Below, piece by piece: positions 26,022 to 35,293 of a DNA stretch of 64,000 bases (the stretch's first letter is position 1; each line of letters starts with the position of its first letter). A program made the translations under genes and the position numbers. This stretch comes from an uncultured Robinsoniella sp. (GTDB lineage Bacteria; Bacillota; Clostridia; Lachnospirales; Lachnospiraceae). The notes below the pieces were generated by a model that was given only the letters and a program-made list of their open reading frames with translations, did not search any database and had not been told where the DNA came from. Location of the stretch: contig UQGG01000002.1 in assembly GCA_900540475.1 (NCBI GenBank), forward strand, positions 124,001 through 188,000. Reading direction: 5' to 3'.

Positions 26022-27656
26022 CTATCCTCTGGTTCGGTATTCCTTTGGAGATATTCCCGCATACTTCTTAAACTGCACGGTAAAATATTTATAATCACTA
26101 TATCCAACCTGTTCTACAATTTCATACACCTTCAGATTCGTTGTCTTAAGAAGATGCTTTGCTTCTTCCATGCGGATTTTCTGCAGATATTCCATATAGT
26201 TCTCTCCCGTTTCCTTCTTAAACATATATGAAAAATAAGTTGGAGTCAGATAAAGTTCCCGGCAAAGATCATCCATCGAAACCTTCTTGTTATAATTTTT
26301 ACGGATATACTCCTTAGCCTGCAGTATGATTTGATTTTTCTTTACCGGCTCTACCCCACCGCTGTCCCTGACCAGTTCCGTCATCCCCTGGAATACTCTT
26401 TGCATCAGTGCTTCTAATTCATCTATGGTAAACATAGTTTTTATCCGCTCTTCAAATGCACCGTCTTCCAACTCTTCTTTCTGACGATCCTTTATGACGC
26501 CATAAGCTGCATTTTTCAACATAATTCCCAGTACGTAGCAATAGTTTTTAATCATTTCTGAATTGAGCCTTTTTTCTTCAAAGCTGCAGAACATCTGGCG
26601 AATGCTCTCATTCGTCCCCTGAATATCCCCTTCCAGTACCTGATTTAAAATATGGTTCATTTCCACCGGATAGTCACGCACCCACTGTTTCTCAAACTCA
26701 TATTCAATGCTTTCCTGGAATTCATTTATGAAGCTGCCTTTCTTGTAGAAGTTCTTCTCAAGTGCCTTTTTCGCCTGGATATAAGACTTATATAAATGAG
26801 TAACCGAAGGATATGTCATTCCAATTCCCACTCCGATACTTATCTCTTCCCCCTGGTAAACCTCATCTTTTATCCGTTCTGCAATTTTATTAAAAATTTC
26901 GCCTGTGCATTGATCCACATACAGAATTCCATCCTTCCCTGCGGGATAACCGGAGAGAATAATATCCACTTCCCCTAAATCCCGTATGACAAAAATGCAA
27001 TGTTCTAATTTCTGCAGACATTCACCAAATATCACTGCATATTGCTCTTTTAAGTTTGCTTCTCCCTCGACCGCAGCAGCTGGTACACCAATACGAAATA
27101 TGATTCCAGTGACATCACTGGTTACCAAATCCAGTTCCAGGCGCATCACTTCTTCCTCCAGATTGGCATAAACGCTGCGCTTTCCTTCCAGCAGTTCAAT
27201 CATCAGGTCCTGACGCAGATGAGAGAGACCTTCGCTCAGGATCAGGCTGCACCGCACAATTTCTGCTTCTTCTGTTTTCCTGTAATCCAGCTTCTGCCGC
27301 AGGCGCAGAAATACTTCCTCTATTTTTTGCTTCCTGACCGGCTTTAGCATATATTCAAATGCACCAAATGCCACTGCCTCCCGGGCATACTCAAATTCTG
27401 CAAAACCACTTAATATTACAATTTCAATATCAGGATACCGCTTTTTTATTTCCTTTGATAAATCCACGCCATTCATTCCGGGCATTTTTACATCGGTCAT
27501 AACCACATCAATTTCCGTACACGCCAGATAGTTCAGTGCCTCTTCTCCGTCCTGTGCCTCTGCCGCCACCTCAAACTCCAGCTCTTCCCATTTTACGCCC
27601 CGTTTAATTCCCCTGCGGATGATCTCCTCATCCTCTACCAATAATACTTTATACAA
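26022..27656 (-). CDS. Response regulator, receiver plus AraC output (YesN-like)
   Basis: A 544-residue regulator. Receiver domain 1-120 with VEDEEIIRRGIKRG, the phospho-Asp in VVMTDVKMPGMNG and the Lys in YMLKPVRKQK; a middle region of about 270 residues resembling YesN-type linkers; and a C-terminal AraC domain with two helix-turn-helices (SMDDLCRELYLTPTYFSYMFKKETG, VYEIVEQVGYSDYKYFTVQFKKYAGISPKEYR). It overlaps the intact kinase gene by eight bases. It probably activates carbohydrate uptake or catabolism genes in the neighbourhood. Confidence 0.94.
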   Translation of the reverse strand: MYKVLLVEDEEIIRRGIKRGVKWEELEFEVAAEAQDGEEALNYLACTEIDVVMTDVKMPGMNGVDLSKEIKKRYPDIEIVILSGFAEFEYAREAVAFGAFEYMLKPVRKQKIEEVFLRLRQKLDYRKTEEAEIVRCSLILSEGLSHLRQDLMIELLEGKRSVYANLEEEVMRLELDLVTSDVTGIIFRIGVPAAAVEGEANLKEQYAVIFGECLQKLEHCIFVIRDLGEVDIILSGYPAGKDGILYVDQCTGEIFNKIAERIKDEVYQGEEISIGVGIGMTYPSVTHLYKSYIQAKKALEKNFYKKGSFINEFQESIEYEFEKQWVRDYPVEMNHILNQVLEGDIQGTNESIRQMFCSFEEKRLNSEMIKNYCYVLGIMLKNAAYGVIKDRQKEELEDGAFEERIKTMFTIDELEALMQRVFQGMTELVRDSGGVEPVKKNQIILQAKEYIRKNYNKKVSMDDLCRELYLTPTYFSYMFKKETGENYMEYLQKIRMEEAKHLLKTTNLKVYEIVEQVGYSDYKYFTVQFKKYAGISPKEYRTRG

Positions 27657-29367
27657 CTGCCTCTCCCTCCTTTATACGGTACGGTATTGTTATTACAGCC
27701 GTCGTTCCGCTATCCTGGTCCGATGTATATTCCAATCCATATTCGTTTCCATAATAAAGTTTAATTCTCAGATTTACATTTTTTGTTCCCACACTTTTTT
27801 TTGCATCATACTCTCCATCATTAATATAAGCCCTTAAATGGTCAAGTTCCTCAATTGTCATCCCTTTTCCATTGTTATGAATGATAAAATATATCTGATC
27901 TCTGTCCGTTTTACAGTGTATGGTTATTTTTCCCCCGCTTTTCATCTTTGCAAGTCCATGCTCAAATGCATTTTCGATAATGGGCTGCAGAATCAGTTTA
28001 ATTGTGTAACACGGCAGAACATCCGGATCAATCTCCCACAGAACTTCGAACCGTTTTTCATATAATACCGTAAGTATTCTCAAGTAACTTTTTGCATTAT
28101 CAATCTCCTCCGATACCAGAACATATTCGCTCTGGGAAGAAACACTCAGCTTAAAATATTCTCCCAGCGTAGCAATCATCTCTTCCGTTTGTTCATACCC
28201 TTTTTCATCCGCCATCCAATAGATTGTTTCCAGAATATTGGATAAAAAATGTGGATTAATCTGCTGCTGCATCGCATTTAACTCCAGTTCCCTGATTTTT
28301 ACCTGTATCCGCTCTTCTTCAATCTTTCGGACATACATTTTGTCCGTAAGCTCCTTCTGTGTTTCCAGCATACGCTGAAATTCCAAATCTAAAATCCCGT
28401 GCTCATCCGAAGACATGGTATCACAAAACTCAGCTCTTATTGTGGTATCCTCCAGATAAGTCTGCTGTTCTCCTGCAATTTTAAATTTGTATAATAATTT
28501 TTGGAGCGGTTCCGTAAGGCTTTTTGCCAAAATGTAAATGCAGATGCCTCCCCATGCCAGAACAATTACAGCCAGACAGATGCCCATAATATCTGCCGGT
28601 GCGCCCTTTACCTTTCCCGTCCCTACTTTCAGCGTCCATCCATTTTCAAGATTGATCTCGCTCATCCAGGATTCTTCCTCCCCTGAGGGTCCCAGGGAAA
28701 ACAGCTCTTTTCCGGTGTTGCTAAGTAGTTTTAATCGCTGGTTTTCATACAGACCAAGGGACTGGCATATTTCTTTTAATTTTTCAACGTTACTTTTTAA
28801 CAGGACGGTAAATGATCGTTCGGGAGCCATTCCTATTTTCTGGGTCTTCAGACAGAAAACCTCCCCGCCATCTGTAACAACCCATCCCGGTTTTTCTTTC
28901 GCATTTTCCATTATTTCTTTAAATACTGTTTGAAATGTATCTGCTTTTGGAAGATCTTCACCTCCCAGAATCAGCGTCTTTCCATCGCTGGATCTAACGC
29001 CCCCATAGGTAAAGACCACTTCTTCCTTACAGGTATTGCTTAAAATATCCGCCACCCTTTTTTTTACCTCTTCTGTATGGTAATCCGTATTTTCATGATA
29101 GAGGTACAGATCAGCCTGAAAGTCGTTGTTTTCACATAAGTGCACCAGTTCTTCTTCGTATTTATTGAGAAAAGCGCCCAGCTGCGTTTCAATTTGATTC
29201 AGGTATATGTTTTCAAACTGTTCGATTGTTCTCTCTCTCTGGTAATTCTGATTCCACCAGGTCAGCCCCAGCAGTATCCCAACCGGCATCAGACACAGAA
29301 TCATATAAAAAGTGTACATCCGCCTCCCAAGAGAAATGTAACGCAGTCTGCTGATTATTCCTTTCAT
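27649..29367 (-). CDS. Sensor histidine kinase, YesM-like (intact)
   Basis: A 572-residue kinase with transmembrane helices near 18-37 and 262-282 bracketing an extracellular sensor. Phospho-acceptor motif QQINPHFLSNILETIYW, His373; N-box LILQPIIENAFEHG with Asn466; a second ATP-lid motif HNNGKGM and the ending VGTKNVNLRIKLYYG. ATG follows AGGAGG. Its neighbour at 29404 is a related kinase with damaged ATP-binding motifs, so this is probably the active subunit. Confidence 0.94.
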   Translation of the reverse strand: MKGIISRLRYISLGRRMYTFYMILCLMPVGILLGLTWWNQNYQRERTIEQFENIYLNQIETQLGAFLNKYEEELVHLCENNDFQADLYLYHENTDYHTEEVKKRVADILSNTCKEEVVFTYGGVRSSDGKTLILGGEDLPKADTFQTVFKEIMENAKEKPGWVVTDGGEVFCLKTQKIGMAPERSFTVLLKSNVEKLKEICQSLGLYENQRLKLLSNTGKELFSLGPSGEEESWMSEINLENGWTLKVGTGKVKGAPADIMGICLAVIVLAWGGICIYILAKSLTEPLQKLLYKFKIAGEQQTYLEDTTIRAEFCDTMSSDEHGILDLEFQRMLETQKELTDKMYVRKIEEERIQVKIRELELNAMQQQINPHFLSNILETIYWMADEKGYEQTEEMIATLGEYFKLSVSSQSEYVLVSEEIDNAKSYLRILTVLYEKRFEVLWEIDPDVLPCYTIKLILQPIIENAFEHGLAKMKSGGKITIHCKTDRDQIYFIIHNNGKGMTIEELDHLRAYINDGEYDAKKSVGTKNVNLRIKLYYGNEYGLEYTSDQDSGTTAVITIPYRIKEGEAVV

Positions 29368-29403
29368 GAAATCCTCCTTTCCAACTTCCCGGCTGCGTTG
29401 CGC

Positions 29404-31179
29404 CTAAACAGGATCCTTGTGATCTTCTCCTCTGGGAACGGAAATCTCTATCTTATATCCTGAAATGTTACTCTTATTTTCTGAAGTATCTATCGTCTTA
29501 TATTCGTGATTTTCTGAAATATTTATCATTCTATATTCCTTATTTTCTAAAATCTTAACGCCGTAATCATCCCCAAAATAAAGCCTCAGCCTCTGATCCA
29601 CATTTTTGCACCCAGGCATTTGCATCATATCTGCTTCTCCGTTAGAATATCTCAACTGGTCTGTGCAGATCATAAATATAATATCGCCCTCTTTTTTGGA
29701 TACATCAATATGCAGCATAATTTTGTCTCTTCTGGTCTCCAGAAGCAGGTTCAGCATATCCTCAATAACCGGCTGCAATACCAGCTTTAAAATTCTGCTC
29801 TCTCTGGTTCCATCCTTGAAATCCCACTGAATAAACAGACGGTCTCCAAACCGTATATTCTGTAAAAACAAATAATTATCTACACTTGCCGCTTCCTCTT
29901 TTACTGATGTATATTCTTTCCCCTTACTGATGATAGTCCGAAAATAATTTCCCATGGCGATAACCATATCACTGATTTCTTCTGCCCCCTCATACTGACC
30001 GTTCCAGTAAATAGTTTCCAGGGTATTATATAAAAAATGCGGATTGATCTGTTTTTGAAGTGCGGATAGCTCCGCTTCCTTTTTCAGCCTGTCCAGGCGG
30101 CTTTTTTCAAGCTCCATATGATATGCCTCTGCAATCATGTGCGTTCTCTTTTCATTCATATGGTTAAACCCATCAATGACTTCCCGGTACTCATCCCTGC
30201 CGCTGTCCTGGATCGGCTCCCCGGTCTTTCCCTGCCGAACTGCTGTTATCAGTTTGGAGAGCGGCCTTGTAATACTCTCGGACATTATTTTGGTCAAAAG
30301 AATTACCACCGCCGCCAGAAGCAGTACCAGCACTGCCGTTATGAGAATCTGCTTTTTTGCACCAGCCAGCAGATCTTCGTATGGAATCCCCTGCACAATA
30401 TCCCATCCCATACTTTGAACAGGATAGCTCATCACAAACATCTTATCACTTAGCGCATTACCCGCCCCTGCATTTTTGCCCTGATGCTCTTTAAAAATGT
30501 CTTCGTTGGTAACAGCAGTCCCTTCCCCGTCTATGATTCCCGTTACCCACTGGCTGCCAATCACATGATTCTGGCAAAGTTCATCTACATAATCTTTATT
30601 TAAGGAAACGAAAATTTTATTGCCGTCTCCAAGTAACCTGGAAATAATAATATATTTTTTCTCATCCTTCCCCGCCTCTTTTTTTCCATACCTCCAGACA
30701 GTTCCTCCGTCTGTCTCCACTTCTTCTAACAGCCTGGAGCTGCGCCCGGTAACCGGTGACAGGAAATAGAATCTGGTCCCATTCTTACTTACCATTTCCA
30801 CCGTATCCACTTCCTGATTTTCCCCAAATACGCTGTAGACCATCAGACGCATTTCATTTTCAATCTCCTTTTTCTGATCCCAATCCTGATTTTCATAATT
30901 TTGAAGTCTGTCCAGAAAAGAATGATTTGACGCAATCGTCTGAATCTGCTCTTCATATTTGGCGAAATGCAGTTCCATGTTTTCTGCTGAAATCTCCGAA
31001 ATTCTTTGCGAATAATCCATCGCCAGTTCTTTCATATTCTGATAAGAGCGATAAGCCTCATATCCGCCAATCAGAACAATGGGAATTACGGATGCCAGAA
31101 AGAAAAGTACACCCAGCCTTTTTTTAATTTTTAAATGTCTCAGCAGATGTATTCCTTTACTGCGAATTGAAGTTAACAT
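29404..31179 (-). CDS. Second YesM-like sensor kinase with degenerate ATPase domain
   Basis: A 591-residue paralogue of the kinase encoded next: two transmembrane helices (about 21-40, 276-297), HAMP-like linker, and intact acceptor motif QINPHFLYNTLETIYW (His381). The ATPase part is abnormal: the N-box reads LQPVIEDMLNLLLE, with Asp474 where Asn is required and no His-Gly; the D-N-G-x-G loop is replaced by CTDQLRYSNG; the glycine lid is PGCKNVDQRL. A 33-bp duplication adds about 22 residues near the C-terminus. By inference it senses a signal and may be phosphorylated in trans by the intact kinase. Confidence 0.9.
   Translation of the reverse strand: MLTSIRSKGIHLLRHLKIKKRLGVLFFLASVIPIVLIGGYEAYRSYQNMKELAMDYSQRISEISAENMELHFAKYEEQIQTIASNHSFLDRLQNYENQDWDQKKEIENEMRLMVYSVFGENQEVDTVEMVSKNGTRFYFLSPVTGRSSRLLEEVETDGGTVWRYGKKEAGKDEKKYIIISRLLGDGNKIFVSLNKDYVDELCQNHVIGSQWVTGIIDGEGTAVTNEDIFKEHQGKNAGAGNALSDKMFVMSYPVQSMGWDIVQGIPYEDLLAGAKKQILITAVLVLLLAAVVILLTKIMSESITRPLSKLITAVRQGKTGEPIQDSGRDEYREVIDGFNHMNEKRTHMIAEAYHMELEKSRLDRLKKEAELSALQKQINPHFLYNTLETIYWNGQYEGAEEISDMVIAMGNYFRTIISKGKEYTSVKEEAASVDNYLFLQNIRFGDRLFIQWDFKDGTRESRILKLVLQPVIEDMLNLLLETRRDKIMLHIDVSKKEGDIIFMICTDQLRYSNGEADMMQMPGCKNVDQRLRLYFGDDYGVKILENKEYRMINISENHEYKTIDTSENKSNISGYKIEISVPRGEDHKDPV
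29473..29547 (-). repeat. 33-bp in-frame duplication near the end of the degenerate kinase gene
   Basis: Two 33-bp units (29515-29547 and 29482-29514) and nine bases of a third encode ENKEYRMINIS and ENHEYKTIDTS. They lie where the ATPase fold normally has a compact strand, and support relaxed selection on that domain. Confidence 0.8.
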
Positions 31180-31191
31180 ACGCTTCCCTTT

Positions 31192-32358
31192 CTAATTATA
31201 TTCATAACCCCATTCTTCCCTGGCTATATTGCTCCAGTTTCTTTTGTCCAGGGCATTCTCCCGGTTCATTAGATATGGAGGAACGACAGCATGCAGCCCC
31301 CTCTCATCCTTCGTCACCTCAAACTTTTCCCAATAAGTCCCCTCCAGGAAATAACTTCCCTCTGGAATATCCTTGCCTTGAAACAGATAATCCCGAAGCA
31401 GCGTCACTAAAATTTTACCATATCCCACGGCATCCTGTACAACAGACGTATCATAATAACCTTCCCGGATCTGGTCAGCTGCATAGGGGTCACCATCAAT
31501 CGTCACAAAAATAATATGTCCCGGCTCTCCTTGTTTTTTCCACTTTCCTGCCTCCTGAAGCGCTTCCGCCAGCCCTCTTGCCGGATAGTCACTGGAACAG
31601 TGAACAGCATCAATAGCTTCACCTTTCTCCAATACTCCCTGCAGCCATTCCCTGGCAGTCTTGGCATCCCCCTTCATGTTGCCGGACACGCATTTGATTT
31701 CAGGATATCTGGATATCTCATCTTCAAATCCTTTTTTTCGATAAGTATAAGCGCTGCTTCCTGTCATGCCATAGCTGTGTGCCACAACTCCCCTTGGTGT
31801 CTGATACTTTTCGGTGAGCAGACGAACGATTTCACGGGCAGCCATCTGTCCCGCCAGATAATTATCAAAATTAACGGTAAGTGCCACCTCACCTCCGGTA
31901 GACTCCGTATCCACCAGCATCACCGGAATGCCGGTTTCATTTACCGTTTCAATCGCCGGATTAATCGTTTCCTTATCAATCGGAGCGGTAATAAGCACGT
32001 CCGGTTTCTTTCTGCAAAAGTCAATCATCTGCTGATTCTGTCTGGTCTGGTCATAGTCTGCAATAGCGGATTCATATTTCCATCCCTCTTTCAGTGTATA
32101 AAATTGTACAGATGCATTTACGATACGATGAAAGTAGGTATTCAGACTTTTTTGCACGAAAGCGATATAGTGAGACTCCTCTAAATTATTCCCTGCTACA
32201 TCTGTTTCTCCATCTTTTTCCCCTCCTGTTGCTCCGTCTGTTTCCCCGGTTGTTTCTGCAGCGTGTTCTGAGCCTGTCGCATTACGGCATCCGGCTACCA
32301 TCAGTATAAGCAAGCAAAAACTAACCGCCACAATTCCAAATAGAAGCTTTCTGCCCAT
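31192..32358 (-). CDS. Sugar-binding lipoprotein (periplasmic-binding-protein fold)
   Basis: A 388-residue lipoprotein: lipobox VAGC with Cys24 as the lipidation site, then a type I binding-protein fold (IAFVQKSLNTYFHRIVNASVQF, DVLITAPIDKETINPAIETVNETGIPVMLVDTES, IIFVTIDGDPYAADQIREGYYDTSVVQD). Such proteins feed sugar importers, but no permease or ATPase gene adjoins it. It is 12 bases before the degenerate kinase gene, so a role as ligand-binding partner of the kinases is likely. Confidence 0.9.
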   Translation of the reverse strand: MGRKLLFGIVAVSFCLLILMVAGCRNATGSEHAAETTGETDGATGGEKDGETDVAGNNLEESHYIAFVQKSLNTYFHRIVNASVQFYTLKEGWKYESAIADYDQTRQNQQMIDFCRKKPDVLITAPIDKETINPAIETVNETGIPVMLVDTESTGGEVALTVNFDNYLAGQMAAREIVRLLTEKYQTPRGVVAHSYGMTGSSAYTYRKKGFEDEISRYPEIKCVSGNMKGDAKTAREWLQGVLEKGEAIDAVHCSSDYPARGLAEALQEAGKWKKQGEPGHIIFVTIDGDPYAADQIREGYYDTSVVQDAVGYGKILVTLLRDYLFQGKDIPEGSYFLEGTYWEKFEVTKDERGLHAVVPPYLMNRENALDKRNWSNIAREEWGYEYN

Positions 32359-32434
32359 GTGCTTTCATTTCCATCCTTTCTTTCCGGATTTAATCGTCCA
32401 TAAAGCTAAAATTCACTACAAAATATTTGAATCC

Positions 32435-32443
32435 AGTATAACA
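32435..32443 (-). promoter_or_regulatory. Extended -10 promoter of the sensor-block genes
   Basis: On the minus strand TGTTATACT (32443-32435), an extended -10 without a clear -35, placed directly after a 15-bp hairpin. It lies about 75 bases before the ATG of the sugar-binding lipoprotein. Confidence 0.45.
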
Positions 32444-32444
32444 T

Positions 32445-32482
32445 GAACAGGAGACAATTTCCTTAAAAATCGTCCCCTGTTT
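32445..32482. other. 15-bp inverted repeat between uxuA and the sensor block
   Basis: AACAGGAGACAATTT (32446-32460) and AAATCGTCCCCTGTT (32467-32481) form a 15-bp stem with two G-T pairs and a six-base loop. No T run follows on either strand, so it is a poor terminator; it abuts a promoter and could instead be an operator or an mRNA-processing structure. Confidence 0.6.
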
Positions 32483-32532
32483 CTTCTTGGCAATTCGTGT
32501 ATCCATACTGCTCTCTGGCAGCTCCACACCTT

Positions 32533-33588
32533 TTATTTATTCATTTTTTCAAGGGCTTCCCATATTCCATTCAAATAAGTAGCTCCCAGAGCACGATCAT
32601 ATAAACCGTAGCCCGCTCTTCCGGTTTCACCCCAGATCATACGTCCGTGATCCGGCCTGATATACCCGTCAAATCCATTATCAAATAATGCCTTTAAAAT
32701 CGCAAACATATCCAGGCTGCCGCAGCTTGAAAGATGGGCACGTTCCTCAAACCCCCTGTCTTCTTCTAAAACTGCTACATTTCTTGCATGTACAAAATGA
32801 ATCCTGCCCATTTTTGCATATTTTGCTGCCATCTGCACCACATCATTTTTACTGCTGCAACCAAGAGATCCGGTACACAGCGTAATTCCATTGTGAAAAT
32901 CATCCACCAGCTTCAGAAAACGATCCAGATTTTTTTCACAGGTTATAATCCTAGGCAGTCCAAAAATGCTCCAGCAGGGATCATCCTCATGAATCGCCAT
33001 ATTTACATTACACTCAGCTGCAACCGGAATCACTTTTTCAAGGAAATACTGCAGATTATTCCACAGATCATCTTCTTCCATTGCCTGATATTGTGCAACC
33101 ACTTCTTTTAACTCTTCCCTGGTATAGCTGGAATCCCATCCAGGCAGCGTTAGGTCACTGTCACTTTCCAGAGGATTTACCCGGTCTACCTGTTCCTGAT
33201 AATAAACCAGGGAAGTGGAACCGTCAGAAAGCCTGTGATCCAGTTGCGTTCTGGTCCAGTCAAAAACAGGCATGAAATTATAACAGATACACTGTATGCC
33301 CGCCTCTGCAAGTCTTCTGATATTTTCACAGTAATTTTCTATGTACTGCTCTCTGGAAGGTTTTCCAAGCTTAATGTCTTCATGCACAGGCACACTTTCA
33401 ATCACTTCAAAATGAAGTCCGGCATCTTCGGTCAGCATCTTCAGTCGCTGAATACTCTCCCTGCTCCAAACCTCTCCCACCGGAACATCATACACCGCAG
33501 TGACAATTGCGTGCATACCCGGTATCTGGCGGATTTTTTCTAAAGTAACCCCATCTTCTTCTCCATACCATCTAAAAGATAATTTCAT
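32533..33588 (-). CDS. uxuA: Mannonate dehydratase
   Basis: Converts D-mannonate to 2-keto-3-deoxygluconate in glucuronate/fructuronate breakdown. The 351 residues show the family start MKLSFRWYGEEDGVTLEKIRQIPGM, the segment ICYNFMPVFDWTRTQL, MAIHEDDPCWSIFGLPRI, the metal-site Cys in TLCTGSLG, HFVHARNV and RPDHGRMIWGE. GntP-family permease is encoded 95 bases upstream on the same strand. uxuB, kdgK and kdgA are not in the window. Confidence 0.95.
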   Translation of the reverse strand: MKLSFRWYGEEDGVTLEKIRQIPGMHAIVTAVYDVPVGEVWSRESIQRLKMLTEDAGLHFEVIESVPVHEDIKLGKPSREQYIENYCENIRRLAEAGIQCICYNFMPVFDWTRTQLDHRLSDGSTSLVYYQEQVDRVNPLESDSDLTLPGWDSSYTREELKEVVAQYQAMEEDDLWNNLQYFLEKVIPVAAECNVNMAIHEDDPCWSIFGLPRIITCEKNLDRFLKLVDDFHNGITLCTGSLGCSSKNDVVQMAAKYAKMGRIHFVHARNVAVLEEDRGFEERAHLSSCGSLDMFAILKALFDNGFDGYIRPDHGRMIWGETGRAGYGLYDRALGATYLNGIWEALEKMNK

Positions 33589-33683
33589 GTCATATCCTCA
33601 CTTATTTTCTAATTAATATTATTAAATATTTCCTAAAGGAGCTTCATCAATCAATGCAGCCACAAAGTGAATTCGGGTAATCC

Positions 33684-35042
33684 CTATGATACAATAAACC
33701 ATACAATCGTTGCTCCTGCAATCCCCACCAGTCCGATAATTGTCTCCATAATTGTCCAGGTCTTAAGATTCGTCTTCTCATCCACCTCAAACAGGGATTT
33801 CGAAAGCCAGAACCCGGAATCATTAACATGGCTGAATGCCGTTGCTCCAGCGGCAACTGCAATAGTTATCGTAGCCAGCTGTAACTGGGAAAGTCCTGCT
33901 ACGGCAGGCATTGCCGCCATAATCCCTGCCGCCATGGTCATAGAAACCGTAGCTGATCCTACTGAGATTCGCACGACTGCTGCAATCAGAAATGCTACCA
34001 GAACCAGCGGGAGTGGAAGTCCTCCTACAAATTCTCCAAAAACGGCGCCTATTCCGGAATTTTGTAAAATAAACCGAAGCATTCCCCCTCCTGCAATCAA
34101 TAAGATAATATTTCCGCAGGAGCTCAAAGACTCTGTCATAATTTTCGTTAATTCTTCTCTGGTATAACCATGTCTCATGCCCAGTAAAACCATTGCAACT
34201 ATTGTGGATAACAACAGGGCAATAACTGGGGTGCCAAGAAATGTCAGAACCGGTTTGAGCGGCTGCATAAACGGAACAATGGAAGACAGCGTATTTAATA
34301 TGATCAAAAATAACGGCAGTAAAATAATCGCAACAACTGTACCAAATCCTGGAAGCTTTCCTTCCACTATCTTTTTGTCATTAGCCTCGAAAGAGGACGG
34401 TACCGGGAAATTATATTTATTTCCGGCAAACTTACCAAACAGCGGTCCCGCCAGAATCATCGCCGGAATCCCAATAATGATACCCAGGATGATCACATAG
34501 CTCAGTTCCACATTCAGCATCTCCGCTACCAGCACAGGTCCCGGAGTCGGCGGTATAAATGCGTGCCCGATAGCCAGCCCCGCCAAAAGAGGAATGGCAT
34601 AATGAAAAATAGAACGTTTTGTTTTTTTAGCTATCCCAAAAGCAATGGGAATCAGAATCAACAATCCTGATTCAAAAAACACCGGCATTCCTACAATTAA
34701 TCCGGTTACACCAAGCGCCCAGGCAGCTTTCTTTTCCCCAAATTTGTCCAAAAGGGTCTGGGCAATCACTTCCACTCCCCCTGAGACCTGAAGAATCGCA
34801 CCAAACATGGAACCAAGCCCGATTAAAATAGCTATGGTCTGCAACGTGGTTCCAACGCCTTCCGATAAGGTATCCGTTATCATCGAAAACGGCATTCCAA
34901 CTGCCACACCAATCACCAGTGCCGACAGCATAATGGAAACAAAAGGCTGTACCTTCAGTTTAATAATTAAAAATAGTAAAATTGCAAAACCAAGCAATGC
35001 TCCAATAATCAACCGTTCCGGAGATGCACTAAAAGTATCCAT
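33684..35042 (-). CDS. GntP-family gluconate/hexuronate permease
   Basis: A 452-residue proton-coupled carrier with about 12-14 membrane segments. Family features: a Pro/Gly-rich IPPTPGPVLVAEMLN after HAF, GSATVSMTMAAG, and SHVNDSGFWLSKSLFEV near the end. The frame is open to 35129, but GGAGG eight bases before the ATG at 35042 fixes the start. It is encoded just ahead of uxuA, so gluconate, fructuronate or another aldonate is likely. Confidence 0.94.
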   Translation of the reverse strand: MDTFSASPERLIIGALLGFAILLFLIIKLKVQPFVSIMLSALVIGVAVGMPFSMITDTLSEGVGTTLQTIAILIGLGSMFGAILQVSGGVEVIAQTLLDKFGEKKAAWALGVTGLIVGMPVFFESGLLILIPIAFGIAKKTKRSIFHYAIPLLAGLAIGHAFIPPTPGPVLVAEMLNVELSYVIILGIIIGIPAMILAGPLFGKFAGNKYNFPVPSSFEANDKKIVEGKLPGFGTVVAIILLPLFLIILNTLSSIVPFMQPLKPVLTFLGTPVIALLLSTIVAMVLLGMRHGYTREELTKIMTESLSSCGNIILLIAGGGMLRFILQNSGIGAVFGEFVGGLPLPLVLVAFLIAAVVRISVGSATVSMTMAAGIMAAMPAVAGLSQLQLATITIAVAAGATAFSHVNDSGFWLSKSLFEVDEKTNLKTWTIMETIIGLVGIAGATIVWFIVS

Positions 35043-35111
35043 ATTCTTTCCTCCAAAATCTTCCTTCTTACAGCCCGGCCGCGGCACCTGTCTGCTTTTC
35101 TTTATGGTTCG

Positions 35112-35120
35112 ATTATAGCA
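35112..35120 (-). promoter_or_regulatory. Extended -10 promoter of the gntP-uxuA unit
   Basis: Minus strand TGCTATAAT (35120-35112), a perfect extended -10, without a good -35 box, typical of activator-dependent promoters. Transcript start is about 65 bases before the gntP ATG. Confidence 0.6.
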
Positions 35121-35227
35121 AAAATGCATGGAAAGAAATATGGGGGAAACTTTCTATTTTATCCTGTTTATTTATGTTTTATCTAAGATATCCCAGTTGA
35201 TCATTCCGGTAAGTGCCCCACTGAAGT

Positions 35228-35271
35228 AAAAAACAGCATTTTATGGCTTTAAAATCATCCATAAAATGCTG
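35228..35271 (-). terminator. Terminator of malQ
   Basis: CAGCATTTTATGG (35234-35246) pairs perfectly with CCATAAAATGCTG (35259-35271); a T run follows on the minus strand. Confidence 0.88.
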
Positions 35272-35293
35272 CTTTCTTATCGAATTTGATATT

